From contig CACRXP010000067.1 in the NCBI GenBank assembly GCA_902702965.1, forward strand, positions 735,616-799,615: a DNA stretch of 64,000 nt. The letters run 5' to 3'. The stretch is from Spirometra erinaceieuropaei (lineage: Eukaryota > Platyhelminthes > Cestoda > Diphyllobothriidea > Diphyllobothriidae). A program made the translations under genes and the position numbers. The notes below the pieces were generated by a model, which did not search any database, was not told where the DNA came from, and worked only from the letters and a program-made list of their open reading frames with translations. Shown here piece after piece: positions 20,187 to 31,594 of this stretch; the stretch's first letter is position 1; each line of letters opens with the position of its first letter.

Positions 20187-20345
20187 GGCAGAATGGTATT
20201 GCCGAAAAAGACAAGGGAGACTGGAATGGCCATTTCTGGCTTATTAGCCGTCGTCAGCCAGCCATACCCAAGACCGAAGTGTGGAATACCCGTGCATCGA
20301 ACTCGCGACCTGTTGGTTTAGAAGTCAACGCCTCTACTCACATTA
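20187..20345 (-). repeat. SINE-1, 3' half
   Basis: Head-to-tail with 19879-20185; it lacks the 5' block and ends at a (TA)n tract. Confidence 0.75.
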
Positions 20346-20363
20346 TATATATATATATATATA

Positions 20364-20740
20364 TCAGCGAGGAGGGACGATAGAGAATGCGGGTAGATTG
20401 ATACAGCACTGTTTCAAGCTTATTTTGCCTTCATTCAGCCAATCATAACCCTGACCACCAGCAGCTGGGACCAGAAACACAAACATGCGCACAGACGCAC
20501 CTGACGCAGTCGGTCCACCACTGAGGCCTACCAGATGGGTCATAAGCACTTCATCGAACCGAAGTTCATCAGTGACTCGCCACCTGTCATTCTCTGTCGC
20601 TGCAGATCGGGTATTTATCAATCAGGAATGGGCGCACACCGATCTATTGGCTTCACAAAGCAAACAAGCTCCGTATGTGTGGCAAAGGTCACGAACAGGC
20701 AACAATTACCAGGCCGAAGTCGGCCAAGTCATAATAGCAG
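20364..20740 (+). repeat. X repeat, copy 3 (left arm of inverted pair)
   Basis: It forms a large inverted repeat with 20740-21100, the two meeting around gcagcgaggagggacgac. Long frames on both strands are mirror products of the symmetry. Confidence 0.7.
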
Positions 20741-21100
20741 CGAGGAGGGACGACAGGTGGCGAGGCACTGATGAACTTCGGTTCGATGAAGTGCTTATGA
20801 CCCATCTGGTAGGCCTCAGTGGTGGACCGACTGCGCCAGGTGCGTCTGTGCGCATGTTTGTGTTTCTGGTCTCAGCTGCTGGTGGTCAGGGTTATGATTG
20901 GCTGAATGAAGGCAGAATAAGCCCAAAACAGTGCTGTATCAATCTACCCGCATTCTCTGTCGTCCCTCCTCGCTGCTATTATGACTTGGCCGACTTCGGC
21001 CTGGTAATTGGTTGCCTGTTCGTGACCTTTGCCACACATACGGAGCTTGTTTGCTTTGTGAAGCCAATAGATCGGTGTGCGCCCATTCCTGATTGATATA
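20740..21100 (-). repeat. X repeat, copy 4 (right arm of inverted pair)
   Basis: Complement of copy 3 with the extra segment gacttggccgacttcggcc. It is followed by a SINE-1 scrap (21118-21180) and the LINE at 21190, mirroring the order at 2490-2872. Confidence 0.7.
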
Positions 21101-21189
21101 TATGTATATATATATACATTTCCGGCTAGTCATACCCGACTCCGCAGTGTGGAACACCTGAGGCTCGAACACTGAATAGCTGAAATAGT

Positions 21190-22740
21190 GTACTCTCAAG
21201 AAACATCCGACCGGAAACAACCCCAAATGGCTGACAACATCGGTTAAGAGTGCAATCCGAGAAAAACGCAAGTTGTGGATCATCTTCTTACAAACGGGGA
21301 GCCCAGAAAAACTTCAGGAATTTAGAAAACAACGAAACTTATGCAAAAGACTCATCCGTGCAGTACGAGTCTCTTATGAACTAAAGCTCCCGGAAGAGGC
21401 GCAGCCAAAACCTAAAGCAATACGAAAAACCGGGACCATCTCGCAACCTCAAAGGCTTTCAAAAAGCCGAGGTTCTTTCACAGTTTTTCACAGTGTCTTT
21501 ACCACGGAACCACCCCTTCAGTCCTGTTCTCTGCCACAGCTCGCCAACCAACTTATTATTTACACCGCAGTTAGTTTAAGCAGAGCTAAATAAGCTGGAT
21601 CCGGCCAAGTCACCTGGACCAGATGAGATCCCAGGTGTACTTCTGCGTCAGCTAGCCGAAGAATTAGCAGAGCCACTTTCTATAATCTTCCAAAAAGCGC
21701 TGGAAGCTGGCAAACAACCTGACTCATGGAAGTTTGCAAACGCCGTACCTATCCACAAGGGAGGATCACGATTATATCCCGTCGTCTACCGGCCGGTGAG
21801 TCTGACATGCATCAGCTGCAAAGTGATGGAAAAGATAATTAAAAAATCAGTGATATCATTCGATACATTCCGCTGTCACAACAGTTCAGTTTAACATGGC
21901 TTCTGCGAAAAGAGGTTCTGCCTCACAAACCCGCTTGCGTCACTCGAACATTAGTCGAAGGCCATGGATGAAGGACTTCCAGCAGATGCCTTTTACTTTT
22001 AGTTCAGCAAGGCGTTCGATTGCATTCCATATAATCGCCTCGTTCAAAATCGTCGGGAGTAGGGATAAGACGAAATCTTCTAAACCGGATTCAAGATTTC
22101 CTAAACGGTCGTAGACAAAAGTCCCTGCTGGTGGCTGCTGCTTAGAATGGACACCTGTAACAAGTGGAGTCCCACAGGGGTCAGTTCTTGGGTCCCTCCT
22201 ATTCATTATCTATGTAAATGATTTAGTACGGGAGGTGAAATCGGACAAAGCGCTCTTTGCAGACGATCTTAAACTTTGAAGATCGATAAAAGATGAAGAT
22301 GACGCCAAGATACTACAAGAGGACGTAGACAATTTGCACGCATGTAGCGAGAAATGGTGCAAGATTTTCAACGTCAAAAATGTGCAGTAATGCACGTAAT
22401 ATCAGCGAGGCGAAGAACAAATGCCTGAAGCCTGATCTAACGGATTACTGATATGACTTCAAATATGCTACTAACAGGAGTTCAACAGATCGTTTTTGTG
22501 CGTCAAACTTAGCCCATATGGAAATTTTCACGGTCCAAATGCGGTAAACAAAGCTTTTCGCAATTATTTCGCGAATACCATGCCCCTTTCGCCTTTATGT
22601 TACATAAGTAGATTTATGAATTCTCCTTACTAAAACTGCTAGCAAAAGTTTTGCAATTTATTATTTTCCCTTACCTCTGAACCCCCTAAATGGAGTTTTT
22701 AGAGCTTCTGTCGTTTACACAAAATATACTGACTGAATGT
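21190..22740 (+). pseudogene. Decayed CR1/Jockey-like LINE, copy 1
   Basis: It opens with the linker (NPKWLTTSVKSAIREKRKLW in a mixed frame) that also occurs inverted at 2490-2760. The reverse transcriptase follows with SPGPDEIPGVLLRQLAEELA, WKFANAVPIHKGG, YRPVSLTCISCKVMEKI, a degenerate motif A (FSKAFDCIPYNRL) and FADDLKL. Many stops and frameshifts break it. Past the FADD region it jumps to the 3' untranslated part and ends in aaatatactgactga, so the C-terminal domain is deleted. Bases ~22050-22270 are almost identical to 23897-24117. Confidence 0.75.
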
Positions 22741-23702
22741 ACACGGAACCCGGAGTTGTCCTCTCAGGTGGCAGTGGCCACTGGCGAAGCCAGGGCTGGT
22801 GTCGACTTCGTCCAGCCAGACCTGAGAGTCCTTGAGATAGTGGTGGCAGCAGCTTTTATAGGCTCGTGGGTCAAGCTCAAGTGCTCCCCATCGGGTGTTT
22901 TGCATTTGTCGAGGGCTGGTGTCCCAGTAGCTTAGGCTGTGCTTGTAGGGGGTGGGCTGCGTTCAAGTGGCCGCATAGGCAGCTGCGGCTGTGTGGACGC
23001 TTGTATGCCCGAGCCGTTGGTCGTGTGACTTCAGGTCATCGCGTCTGAAACGGCTCTCTGCCAAAGGGCTGGATGACCTTGATGCAGCGAGGTCTTAAAC
23101 AATGAAGCCAGACCGATCATGATGGCTGGCCGCTACAGGAGAAAGTGTGCTGGTGTGGTGTAGCCGACGGTTATCTACCAGGGCTTTTCGTGAATGCGTA
23201 CGTGTCCTAATTGGTCAATGCGGTGAGTGTATAGACGGACGCAGTGAGGGCAGTTCGGGCGGATGCAGCAATTTTAGGTTAGTGCTGCAGCCACTGGCTC
23301 CCAGTCCCTGTGTGATAAATTCCCAAGTTGCCGACCAGGACGATGTGCGATCACATGGGGAAGCCGGTCGGTGGGTCGTCGAAGACTGTGGAGGGGCAGT
23401 TGAAAACATTTCTGGAGGTGCTTGAATTCAAACCCGTTGCTTCGCTCCCAGATTACCGTGGTATCGTGTTTGGCCAGGCTCATTAACTCTCGAGGCTTTT
23501 AAAACACGATGTATAATCTGATAGATCAGAGGAAAAAATGAGTGTTGATATAAGTTACTTCGCGACCTATTTCAAACTTCTACCATCAGCCAACCACACC
23601 CATATCTTAAGCAGCAACTCGGCAAAAGACCGTGAATAATAGGATTTTTTGTTAACGGTCAGTAGCGGTGATGAAATCAGCTTTTAAAGTACAGCACATA
23701 GC
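22741..23702. other. GC-richer stretch, no recognised feature
   Basis: Frames at 22690-22935 and 23147-23425 show no known motif and no clear splice structure. It could be an unrecognised repeat. Confidence 0.35.
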
Positions 23703-23893
23703 GACCATCGTCCATGTAACTCCCTGCGATGTTATTTCGGCCAGCCCAGGTTAGGCCGTCGCGGAAAGTTCAAGTAGTGAGTGAAAGTTGGCCTGCAACC
23801 GCTGATATAGCATGAAGGCGTTTGAGTCCACTGTTAGAGGTATTATTTCTAGGTAACGGATTTTTTGGGTGCCATCTCCCGATTGTTACCGTC
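23703..23893 (+). mobile_element. Merlin right-end fragment
   Basis: Matches 30061-30252 (gaccatcgtccatgtaac ... cccgattgttacc) and abuts the LINE at 23895 directly. Confidence 0.75.
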
Positions 23894-23894
23894 G

Positions 23895-25168
23895 TCGGGA
23901 GTAGGGATAAGACGAAATCTTCTAAACCGGATTCAAGATTTCCTAAACGGTCGTAGACAAAAGTCCCTGCTGGTGGCTGCTGCTTAGAATGGACACCTGT
24001 AACAAGTGGAGTCCCACAGGGGTCAGTTCTTGGGTCCCTCCTATTCATTATCTATGTAAATGATTTAGTACGGGAGGTGAAATCGGACAAAGCGCTCTTT
24101 GCAGACGATCTTAAACTTTGGAGAGCAATAAAAGATGAAGGTGGCGTCAAGATACTACAAGAGGACGTAGACAATTTGCACGCATGAAGCGAGAAATGAT
24201 GCACGATATTCAACGTCAAAAATGTGCAGTAATGCACGTAATATCATCGAGGCCAAGAACAAATGCACCCTCAGACATATCTGCCGGACAATCAACCAAT
24301 TAATACCGTAGATGTGCAAAAAAGTCTCGACGCGTTCATCAAACTCAATCTAAGCGTCACCACGCAGTGTTCTAAAGTCTCACCGCGGACAATGTCATTC
24401 ATGAGCACGATACGCCGAGCGCTTACTAACTTGAATGTAGATGTCTTTGGCAAAGTATATGGGACATTTGTGCGGCCGCACCTGGAATATGTGGTACAGG
24501 CTTGGTGGCCGTGGCTTCGGAAGGATAAAGATATCCTTGAAAGTGTACAACCGCGTGCTACAAAGGCTGTTCATGGTCTCAAAAATTTTACGTACGAACA
24601 CCGCCTGACGGCCGTGAACCTACATTGCCTCCACTACAGACAGGACAGATGTGGCCTCATAGCAACGTTTTAGTTGCTAAGAGAACTTAATCTGGATGTC
24701 GACTGGGAAACGTTTTTTGAAATGGCACCCAGGTCTAATCTCAGATGACGCGATTACCAGCTTAAAAAGAAACTGTGCCACACAAATCAACGGCCCTCCA
24801 TTTTCTCACATAGGGTCATTCGGCAATGGAACTCTTTGCCTATGCATGTTCTTAATTCCCCTACCGTGAGTTCGTTCAAGAGACGATTGGACCTGCTGAA
24901 AGGCAACCCGGCCTGCAGAAGCCGATCGAGTGGATTACCGAAATGACTATAAACATACTATTAGCATGACTTTAACTGATCCTTTTTGTGCGTTAAACTT
25001 GAGCAATATGGAAATCTTCAAAGGGCGAATGCAGTGAACAATGTTCTTCACAATAATTTCGCAAACGCCATACTTTTCGCATTTATTGCAAAATTTTTGC
25101 AATTCTAATTGCACCATCTAAACGGAGTTTTCAGGGCTTCTGTTGTTTACTCCAAATATACTGACTGA
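23895..25168 (+). pseudogene. Decayed CR1/Jockey-like LINE, copy 2
   Basis: It starts abruptly after a Merlin end. It carries the RT segment around [15 protein letters not shown] (frame-shifted) and FADDLKLW, then a longer open piece with FGKVYGTFVRPHLEYVVQAW and VIRQWNSLPMHVLN plus SSFKRRLD, which is the usual C-terminal signature. It retains the C-terminal part that copy 1 lacks. The 3' end is ccaaatatactgactgat. It is a non-functional remnant. Confidence 0.75.
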
Positions 25169-25269
25169 TACTGACCAACCGATATATATATATGCAGAGT
25201 AGAAGTGGTAGGCATTCCGAGACGATATAATGAAAAAGGAAGAGGTTCTTCGGAAAAAATCGAGTTGTA

Positions 25270-25314
25270 CTCGTGAATTTTCGAATTGGTAACACCGACC
25301 CGTCGTCAGACGAA
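25270..25314 (-). ncRNA. Hammerhead ribozyme, AATT type, core intact
   Basis: CTGACGA (25309-25303), an eight-position stem II with one mismatch, GAAA, self-complementary AATT, C17, and a five-pair stem I TTCGT/ACGAG. One extra C lies between CTGACGA and stem II. It follows the PLE nuclease at 25630-26207. Confidence 0.7.
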
Positions 25315-25629
25315 ATGAAGAGAAAAGAGAGAGTGAGACAGTCACGCTAGACTAATAGACGAGACAGGACAAACATTGGCGGACGAACTATTAGCGTGTG
25401 AGGAGGGATGCGGGTGGGGAGTCATGCTGGGTTCTGAGCCGCGAGGGTAGGAAGGGGGGGGGTGACCGTTACGGCTCCCCGTGTTGGAGGGGAGGGAGAA
25501 TGGTAGGTTGGCAGAACTGCGGGCGCCTGGATTAGCGGCTGCTGATGCGGCGTGGGGCTCGGCTTAGTGAGGCGTGATCCTAGGCCCTCATAATGGGCGT
25601 CTAGGTCGACGTGGCGGTTGATGCTGTCC

Positions 25630-26207
25630 GCGTTAGAGTGCCATGCCTCTAGGAATTCTCTAGCCCGTTTTGTGTTGGCCGTGGCTATGACCTCGGTGGT
25701 ATGCTAATTAAAACGGTGGTCGCACTGGAGTGCGTGTGCAAAGACGAGGGACAGTGGATCACGGCGACGGACAGCTAGTTTGTGTTCATTAATACGAGTT
25801 CCCAGGCGTCGTCCTGTATGACCAACATATACGCAGGGACAATGGGCACACGGGATGCGATAGATGACGTTAGTCTGTTCCTCTTTGGGGATAGAATTCT
25901 TTACTCGAGTTAAGACTGTGTGCAGCGAGGATGCAGGTTTGTGGGAAACGCGAATACCGAACTGACTTAACTGACGGGCGATCATTTCTGAGGTCCCCTG
26001 CATATAGGGCAGGGAGAAGAATTTCCGGGTCACGGTTTCTCCATCTGAGGAGGGGTCTCGAGGTTGTGCCTGACGTCTGAGGCAGTTCTTCATGAAACTG
26101 ACTGGGTATCCGTTAGATAGAAATAGTCGATATATAAAGCCTAGTTCTTTCTTCAGCAGATCGTCATTGCTGCAATACCGGTAGGCCCGGTATACATATC
26201 TATACAT
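25630..26207 (-). pseudogene. PLE thumb plus GIY-YIG endonuclease fragment
   Basis: An open frame of 167 residues: GFIYRLFLSNGYPVSFMKNC, FFSLPYMQGTSEMIARQLSQ, TNVIYRIPCAHCPCVYVGHT and RRLGTRINEHKLAVRRRDPL. The NVIYR...VYVGHTGR pair is the GIY-YIG core, with the Cys-rich insert. After the first stop (25704) the frame resumes with ATANTKRAREFLEAWHSNAD and SINRHVDLD, so a single stop truncates it. The RT palm is missing. Confidence 0.85.
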
Positions 26208-26444
26208 ATGTGAGAAGGTAAGGTGATCGCAGGAGCCATGGTTTTATTGGCATTTTAACTTCAATCAGCAATATACTTATGCGTAAATTCTGCATTTGTG
26301 CGAAATGGGACGAGAGTTATAACAGCTAAGGATGCCAGAGGTATTCGTCATCTTCCAGAAAATTTTAGTTTTGAGTTTTTTATCACCCGTTCCGATGATG
26401 ACCCTGTTAGGAAACAGCAGATGCTTGTTTTTTTAAGAATAACA

Positions 26445-27430
26445 GTGCGTGACCCATCTCACGAAATGTTGGCTAAAATTGTGAAATGCGTTTTCGCTTA
26501 GGAAGGATGAATAAGGTAGCGTTGTAATATTAATTATCGCGCAGTTTAACTCTTTAGTATTTCGGACTCTCAAGATGTCGACTTTTGAATGGACCTCTTT
26601 CCGACCTCCCGCAGAAACCGTTCTCGGTAAAAAAAAATGACTACTTAATTGGCATGCATTTTTCACATGGATTTTGGACAGTCGTAAAAAGTCAAATATA
26701 TTTGATAGAAAACATGCACAAAATATGCTTGTTTTACTAGTTTGTTATAAGATCATACTATCTCCAAATTTTATTATCAAAGAAAGGGAAGCTTAAGGTT
26801 TTAAGAAAGTTTCCTCATTTCTGAATAATTGTGAGCCTGATCAGCCGTTGCATTAGCGATTTCAGTCTACAAGCTGTATTCGTTCCGCGTAAGGAAAGTC
26901 ATATATTCCTCTATGCCTTTAAGAAGATACTATATGGAGTTCAAAAAATTTCGCAATAGATACGGGCTGTGTCTTATATTTCATGAGAAACATTGGTAAA
27001 CGGGCACGCGCGACGCTGTGCATATGGAAGTCGCACGGTATCAAAAACTTCATACTTAGAAACTCTTTTAAAACCGAAAGATAACCTTCCCATGGACATA
27101 AAATATAAGTTAAGTGTGTTTTTCTACCAGACAAGTAAAATAAAGCATATTTTTGTGCATTTTTTCTATAAAATATTTTTTATTTTTTACGACCGTCCAA
27201 AATCCATGTCGAAAATGTACGTAAATTAAGTAGTCATTTTTTGCCGAGCGCGGTTTCTGCGGGAGGTCGGAGAGAGATGCATTCAAAAGCCGACATCTTG
27301 GCAAGTCTGAAATACTACATAGTTAAGCTATGTGATAATTAATATTACAACGCTACCTTATTCATCCTGCCTAAACGAAAACGCATTTCAGAATTCTGTC
27401 CAACATTTCATGAGATCGGTATCGCAGTGT
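26445..27430. mobile_element. Foldback element
   Basis: The ends (catctcacgaaatgttgg ... caacatttcatgagatcgg) and roughly 400-bp arms are inverted copies, including gaaaacgcatttc, ctaccttattcatcc and gcatatttttgtgca blocks. AT-rich and non-coding. Confidence 0.7.
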
Positions 27431-28282
27431 AGGTGGTTGAGGGGATCGTGCTGAAATGCTAAGAAAACTCCACAGTCCTGCCCAAACCGATAATGTCAAA
27501 TGATTTGCCAGCATACACTTGCCCCTAGTTGCTGCAATACTGTTTTGTCAGTTAGGCTGGAAAACGGCAATCCCATTGGTATGTCGCCATCTTTATCAGG
27601 CAAAATGCAAGTGGCCCTGTATCTACTGCCGCGCCCTGACTTCAATCCCAACACTAACCCTCACAACCTAACTTTCCAAATTCTACCCCCCCCCTCCTTG
27701 GATTCAAGTCAAGGTCACCGGCAATGTGGGAATCCGTATTCTCGTACCCAACCCGAAATGAAAAGAGATGCCGCCACGAAAGTCAGTAATAATTCGTCAT
27801 TTGCAAATCGTACATCAGGCAAATTTTGCGAAAGTTGTTCTCCAGAGGGCGCAGTCTCTTTGGAGCGCTGAAGAGGCATCGAACCAACGACTAGATGGGT
27901 TCAAAATTTAAAGTTGGACAATAAACAGATATATGTGTCTGCCAGAGCTTTCTTTCTGGAGGGTGTCTTTTTAACGCATCCAAATGCGCATACAGCGCAG
28001 ATACGATTTGTTTAGTTCTGTTCAATTTATTTGAGAGAAAGGTAGTTGTTGGGCGTTCGAACTGTCTATTTGTTACAAGCATTGTAGCTATAACAGAAAG
28101 TTGGAAACGGAAGTGTCAGACGGCTATAGAATTGTCAAGACTGTACAGACAAACGCATTATCCCACGGGCTAGAAGCACCGACACTACTAAGTACGCCGT
28201 GCAGTAGTAAGTCTATTCATAACTGTGTTACAAAGAAATTAGTACGGTTTCAGTTAACTGCAGGCCCCAAAGTGGGTGTCAG

Positions 28283-28284
<2 letters not shown>
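27431..28284. other. No recognised feature
   Basis: No gene or catalogued repeat was recognised. Confidence 0.35.

Positions 28285-28355
<71 letters not shown>
28285..28355 (+). repeat. (GT)n microsatellite
   Basis: About 35 uninterrupted GT units; they create long Cys-Val and Thr-His chance frames. Confidence 0.95.
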
Positions 28356-28356
<1 letters not shown>

Positions 28357-28459
28357 AATGTGTGTGAGACAACGGAAAAACCCACAAACACGAACGTTAC
28401 TGAAATATAGACGGCGAGTAATCTTTAGCGGGGAACGACGGGACGCTATCGGTCGGCTG

Positions 28460-28790
28460 GCGTTAGGATGTGTAATTGTAAACTGATCCAGCTTTCTCTT
28501 AAAAGCCTCGACGGATGTGAACATAAGGATATCTGCTGACAGCGCATTCCTACCTCCAACCCCTCTGTTGGAGAACTTCCGTATATCTGGCTCCAGTCGC
28601 ACATAGTTTGATTGGATGCCCTCGCATTTTCGATGTGGCTGCTAACTAGAAAATGTCTCCAGGTACAAGACAGCAATCCTGACCGCGAACGATGCGAAAT
28701 GTCTGCATCAGGTCACCTTTTAGTCGTTTGTTACTCAGGGGAAAGAGATTGAGATAAGATAATCGCGTTTCATATGGAAGTGAACACTGT
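28460..28790 (-). pseudogene. LINE C-terminal fragment
   Basis: Reading the minus strand gives YETRLSYLNLFPLSNKRLKG, DLMQTFRIVRGQDC, then (after stops) IRKFSNRGVGGRNAL and SVEAFKRKLDQF. These line up with the C-terminal region of the intact element at 58334-60547 (EIRLTNLNLYPLSYRQLRGD, FSNRVVEPWNNLP, SVETFKCRLD). Frameshifts and stops make it a pseudogene. A long (GT)n tract lies downstream of it. Confidence 0.75.
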
Positions 28791-29454
28791 CCGGCTAGAG
28801 GTTTCGTCGCATGCTTTTGAACTTTTCGGAGGGGGGGGGGGGGGTGAGGTACCTTACGACCCAGGGTCTTCAGGTTTAAATAGCAAACTCCAATCGCGGT
28901 CGCAAAAACATTCGAGAGACTTTCACGATGCAGTCTCCGTCGGAGACAGAGAGGGTCCGTATGACATCGTGGACTCGGCTACCGTTGAGCAATGCACCGA
29001 CGGTTTAAAGGAAGTCCTGGTCCACACACTCGTGTACCCATGGCATACTGATATGTCATTCAAACGGTAAATCACTGCGGCTTGGAGACCGGATTCCGCC
29101 GACTCGCAGGACGCTGCGCTTGCTCACATCAAGAGTCAGCCCTGCGAATATTTCTCTAGTCGATTCAGGTTCACCTGCAAACGCTCTTCGTCTGATTCAG
29201 TTCGGATGGAGCTCTAAAGCTTAACCGTGAGAAGACTAAAAAAACTCAAATTCCAAACTCAATAAAACCACGTCTCCTCGTCTAAGGTGCTCCTATTACC
29301 CCACTTCCGTATTGCAGACGACCATGCGACATAGTTCGGAAGGTACACATATCGGCTACCCACAGGTCCTTCTCTGAGCACATTGAGACGGCAATTGTGT
29401 CATCTTAAGGTTTTATCTTTCGCCAGTCGCTCCTGCTTTCCAAAGCCTTTTCAG
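28791..29454. other. No recognised feature
   Basis: It contains a G-run near 28832-28843. The open frame 28774-29070 shows no recognised motif. Confidence 0.35.
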
Positions 29455-29462
29455 GTCCATTC
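29455..29462. repeat. Merlin target-site duplication, left
   Basis: GTCCATTC, identical to 30253-30260. Confidence 0.85.
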
Positions 29463-30252
29463 GGTAACGATCGGGAGATGGCACCCAAAAAATCCGCCTA
29501 ACCAAAGCAGCCTGTCTTACGGGACAGGTAGTAATAAGGGTTTTATGGGTGGTAGCTGGTCGGGATGTACGATACTAGCCGACGGAAAGCTTTATTTGAA
29601 CAGATGAATGATCGAAGTTGGCCCGCTCTCCGTTCCGTTATTACAAAGTGGCTCGCCAAAGGCAGTATAGTGGTAACGGACGAGTGGAAGACGTTTAATT
29701 GTCTTCCCTCAGAAGGTTATCTACATTTCTCTGTTAACCACTCAAAGAACTTAAAGGACCCTACCACCGGACGGCACACCAATGCCATTGAGGCATACTG
29801 GAGTAGACTGAAAAGGAAACTCCATGAGGGAGGCCCTGTATGTGCTTGAGCTTTGTGGTCTCACATAGACGAAGTATAGTATCGTCTTTGGTTTGGCTTC
29901 AATGCCATGTCTTTGACAGATGCCTAGAAACTGTTCCTGTCCCATGTTGTGCAGTATTATCCTATTCAAAAGGGATTTTGTTTTGTAATAAACTGCCATA
30001 ACGCGAATGTATGCCGTATATTCTGGTGTAAGTGTGTAACGATGGAGAAGGTTGGGTAATAGGGACCATCGTCCATGTAACCCCCTGCGATGTTCTTTCG
30101 GCCAGCCCATGTTAGGCCGTTGCGGAAAGTCAAAGTAGTGCGTGAAAGTTGGCCTGCAAGCGCTGATATAGCCTGAAGGCGTTTGAGTCCACTGTTAAAG
30201 GTATTATTTCCAGGTAACGGATTTTTTTGGGTGCCGTCTCCCGATTGTAACC
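29463..30252 (+). mobile_element. Merlin DNA transposon, 790 bp, decayed
   Basis: Terminal inverted repeats of about 34 bp (left ggtaacgatcgggagatggc, right complement ggttacaatcgggagacggc) and identical 8-bp flanks GTCCATTC. Eight- to nine-bp duplications are characteristic of the Merlin/IS1016 group, and the interior encodes an ISXO2-like transposase remnant. Related ends lie at 23703-23893 and 10840-10892. Confidence 0.9.
29540..29990 (+). pseudogene. Merlin (ISXO2-like DDE) transposase remnant
   Basis: Best piece: SWPALRSVITKWLAKGSIVV, TDEWKTFNCLPSEGYLHFSV, NHSKNLKDPTTGRHTNAIEA, YWSRLKRKL. The Asp of VVTDEW and Glu of NAIEAYW are the second and third catalytic acids; the N-terminal region with the first Asp is missing. 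Fragments in other frames before (WVVAGRDVRY) and after (SHIDEV, YRLWFGFNAM, LSHVVQYYPI) show at least two frameshifts. It cannot make an active enzyme. Confidence 0.85.
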
Positions 30253-30260
30253 GTCCATTC
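30253..30260. repeat. Merlin target-site duplication, right
   Basis: GTCCATTC, identical to 29455-29462. Confidence 0.85.
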
Positions 30261-30624
30261 TGTGAGTCGCCTCAGTGAAGAAGATTGGCAGTTTCATCAT
30301 CCAGCAGTATCCTTAAATTGTTTACTTATTCTGGAGAATAATGGTGATTTTATTGACCTTCTGAGGCAGGTTTGCTGCCATATCTGTTTCTTGTTTTCCT
30401 TAGTAGTATGGACTGCACGTTTGAGACAGATTTGTAACTGCAATGGAGCCATGCAGTTGAGCGTTGACAGTGTTAAAACAGGCGCCATGGTTCGGAACAA
30501 CTGCTCATTCTGCTATGAAATCTTTAGAAGTTAGGTTGCAAACAACATTAGCGCGCAATGGGCCACTTTAACAAAATAGAATAATATTGGTGAAGAAAAA
30601 GAGTCGAGCACTGGAACACTTCGT

Positions 30625-30825
30625 TCCCGATCGTAACCGACAGGAAAACGAGCCCGTGGCTCAGTGGTTAGAGACGCTGGACTTCTAACCAACAGACCGC
30701 GCGATCGAGCCCCAGGTGTTCTACACTTCGGAGTTGGGTATGACTGGCTGACGACGGCTAACAAACCAGAAATGGCCATTCCAGTCTCCCTTGTCTTTGT
30801 CGGTAATACCATTCTGCCTATATAT
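30625..30825 (+). repeat. SINE-1, lacking 5' block
   Basis: A box tggctcagtgg, B box region gatcgagcc, and body to accattctgcc. It is followed head-to-tail by 30826-31130. Confidence 0.8.
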
Positions 30826-31130
30826 CATGCGTCGCTGCGCGGCTGCTGGTTGGGCTCGAGAGATAGCCCATAAGGCACAACGGAACGAGTTAACTCCGTA
30901 AGAACGGTCGGTGAACGCCCCCTACCATTGTATATTCCGATCGGAACCGACAGGGCAACGGGCTCGTGGCCCAGTGGTTAGAGGCGTGGACTTCTAACTA
31001 ACAGGTCGCGAGTTTGAGCCTCGGGTGTTCCACACTTCGGGGTTGGTTATGACTGGCTGACGATGGCTAATATACCAGAAATTGCCATTTCAGTCTCCCT
31101 TGTCTTTGTCGGTAATGCTATTCGGCCTAT
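30826..31130 (+). repeat. SINE-1, full length
   Basis: 5' block atcatgcgtcgctgcgcggc, link cgatcgg, A box tggcccagtgg, B box gtttgagcc, body and 3' ggtaatgctattc. Polymerase III type promoter elements are visible in the head. Confidence 0.8.
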
Positions 31131-31594
31131 AGAATAATATGTTTGTATATTCAAATGAAGTAATGTGCCCATTTAAATATGCATTTAGATCAAATGTTTC
31201 CGACTGCAGCTTTTGAGGCCCCACTAAATGAGTGCATAACTAAACTCGGATGCTTTAAGTCTGGACTGGGCGCTAGAAGCAGCCGATTTCAAGGCTTGCA
31301 ATTCCGTTTTGTGTGATTTATGGCATGCCATCGCAGACAGAATTTGCGTTCGTGGCCGGACTGCCGCCCGGCCTGGATGAAACACTGCCCAGGATGGCAC
31401 TTTTAGAACGATGAATATTTGATAAGATGCAAATTAGGTGGCTAGAACAGAAACTCATTTTGCCCAATCATTAGGATTCACTATCGCACTTGTCATCGGA
31501 TGGTGAAGTGCAGTGAGCGTTTTGGTAAACTGACTTAATTCCTCAGTGAGGTATTGTCTAATCAGCAGGTATTTTGCCAGCTCTGAATAGTTCA

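Noticed and set aside
20485..21096. 203-codon frame in X repeats, with a similar frame on the opposite strand at 20364-20621
   Set aside because: The similarity follows from the inverted repeat; copies at 2872-3225 do not keep the frame.
22690..23425. Several 60-90-codon frames in GC-richer sequence
   Set aside because: No motifs, no consistent strand, no splice structure.
28289..28486. Cys-Val-rich open frames on and opposite the (GT)n tract
   Set aside because: They are translations of a dinucleotide repeat.
30653..30725. tRNA genes in SINE-1/SINE-2 heads
   Set aside because: A and B boxes are present, but the cloverleaf is incomplete and copies are part of longer repeated units.
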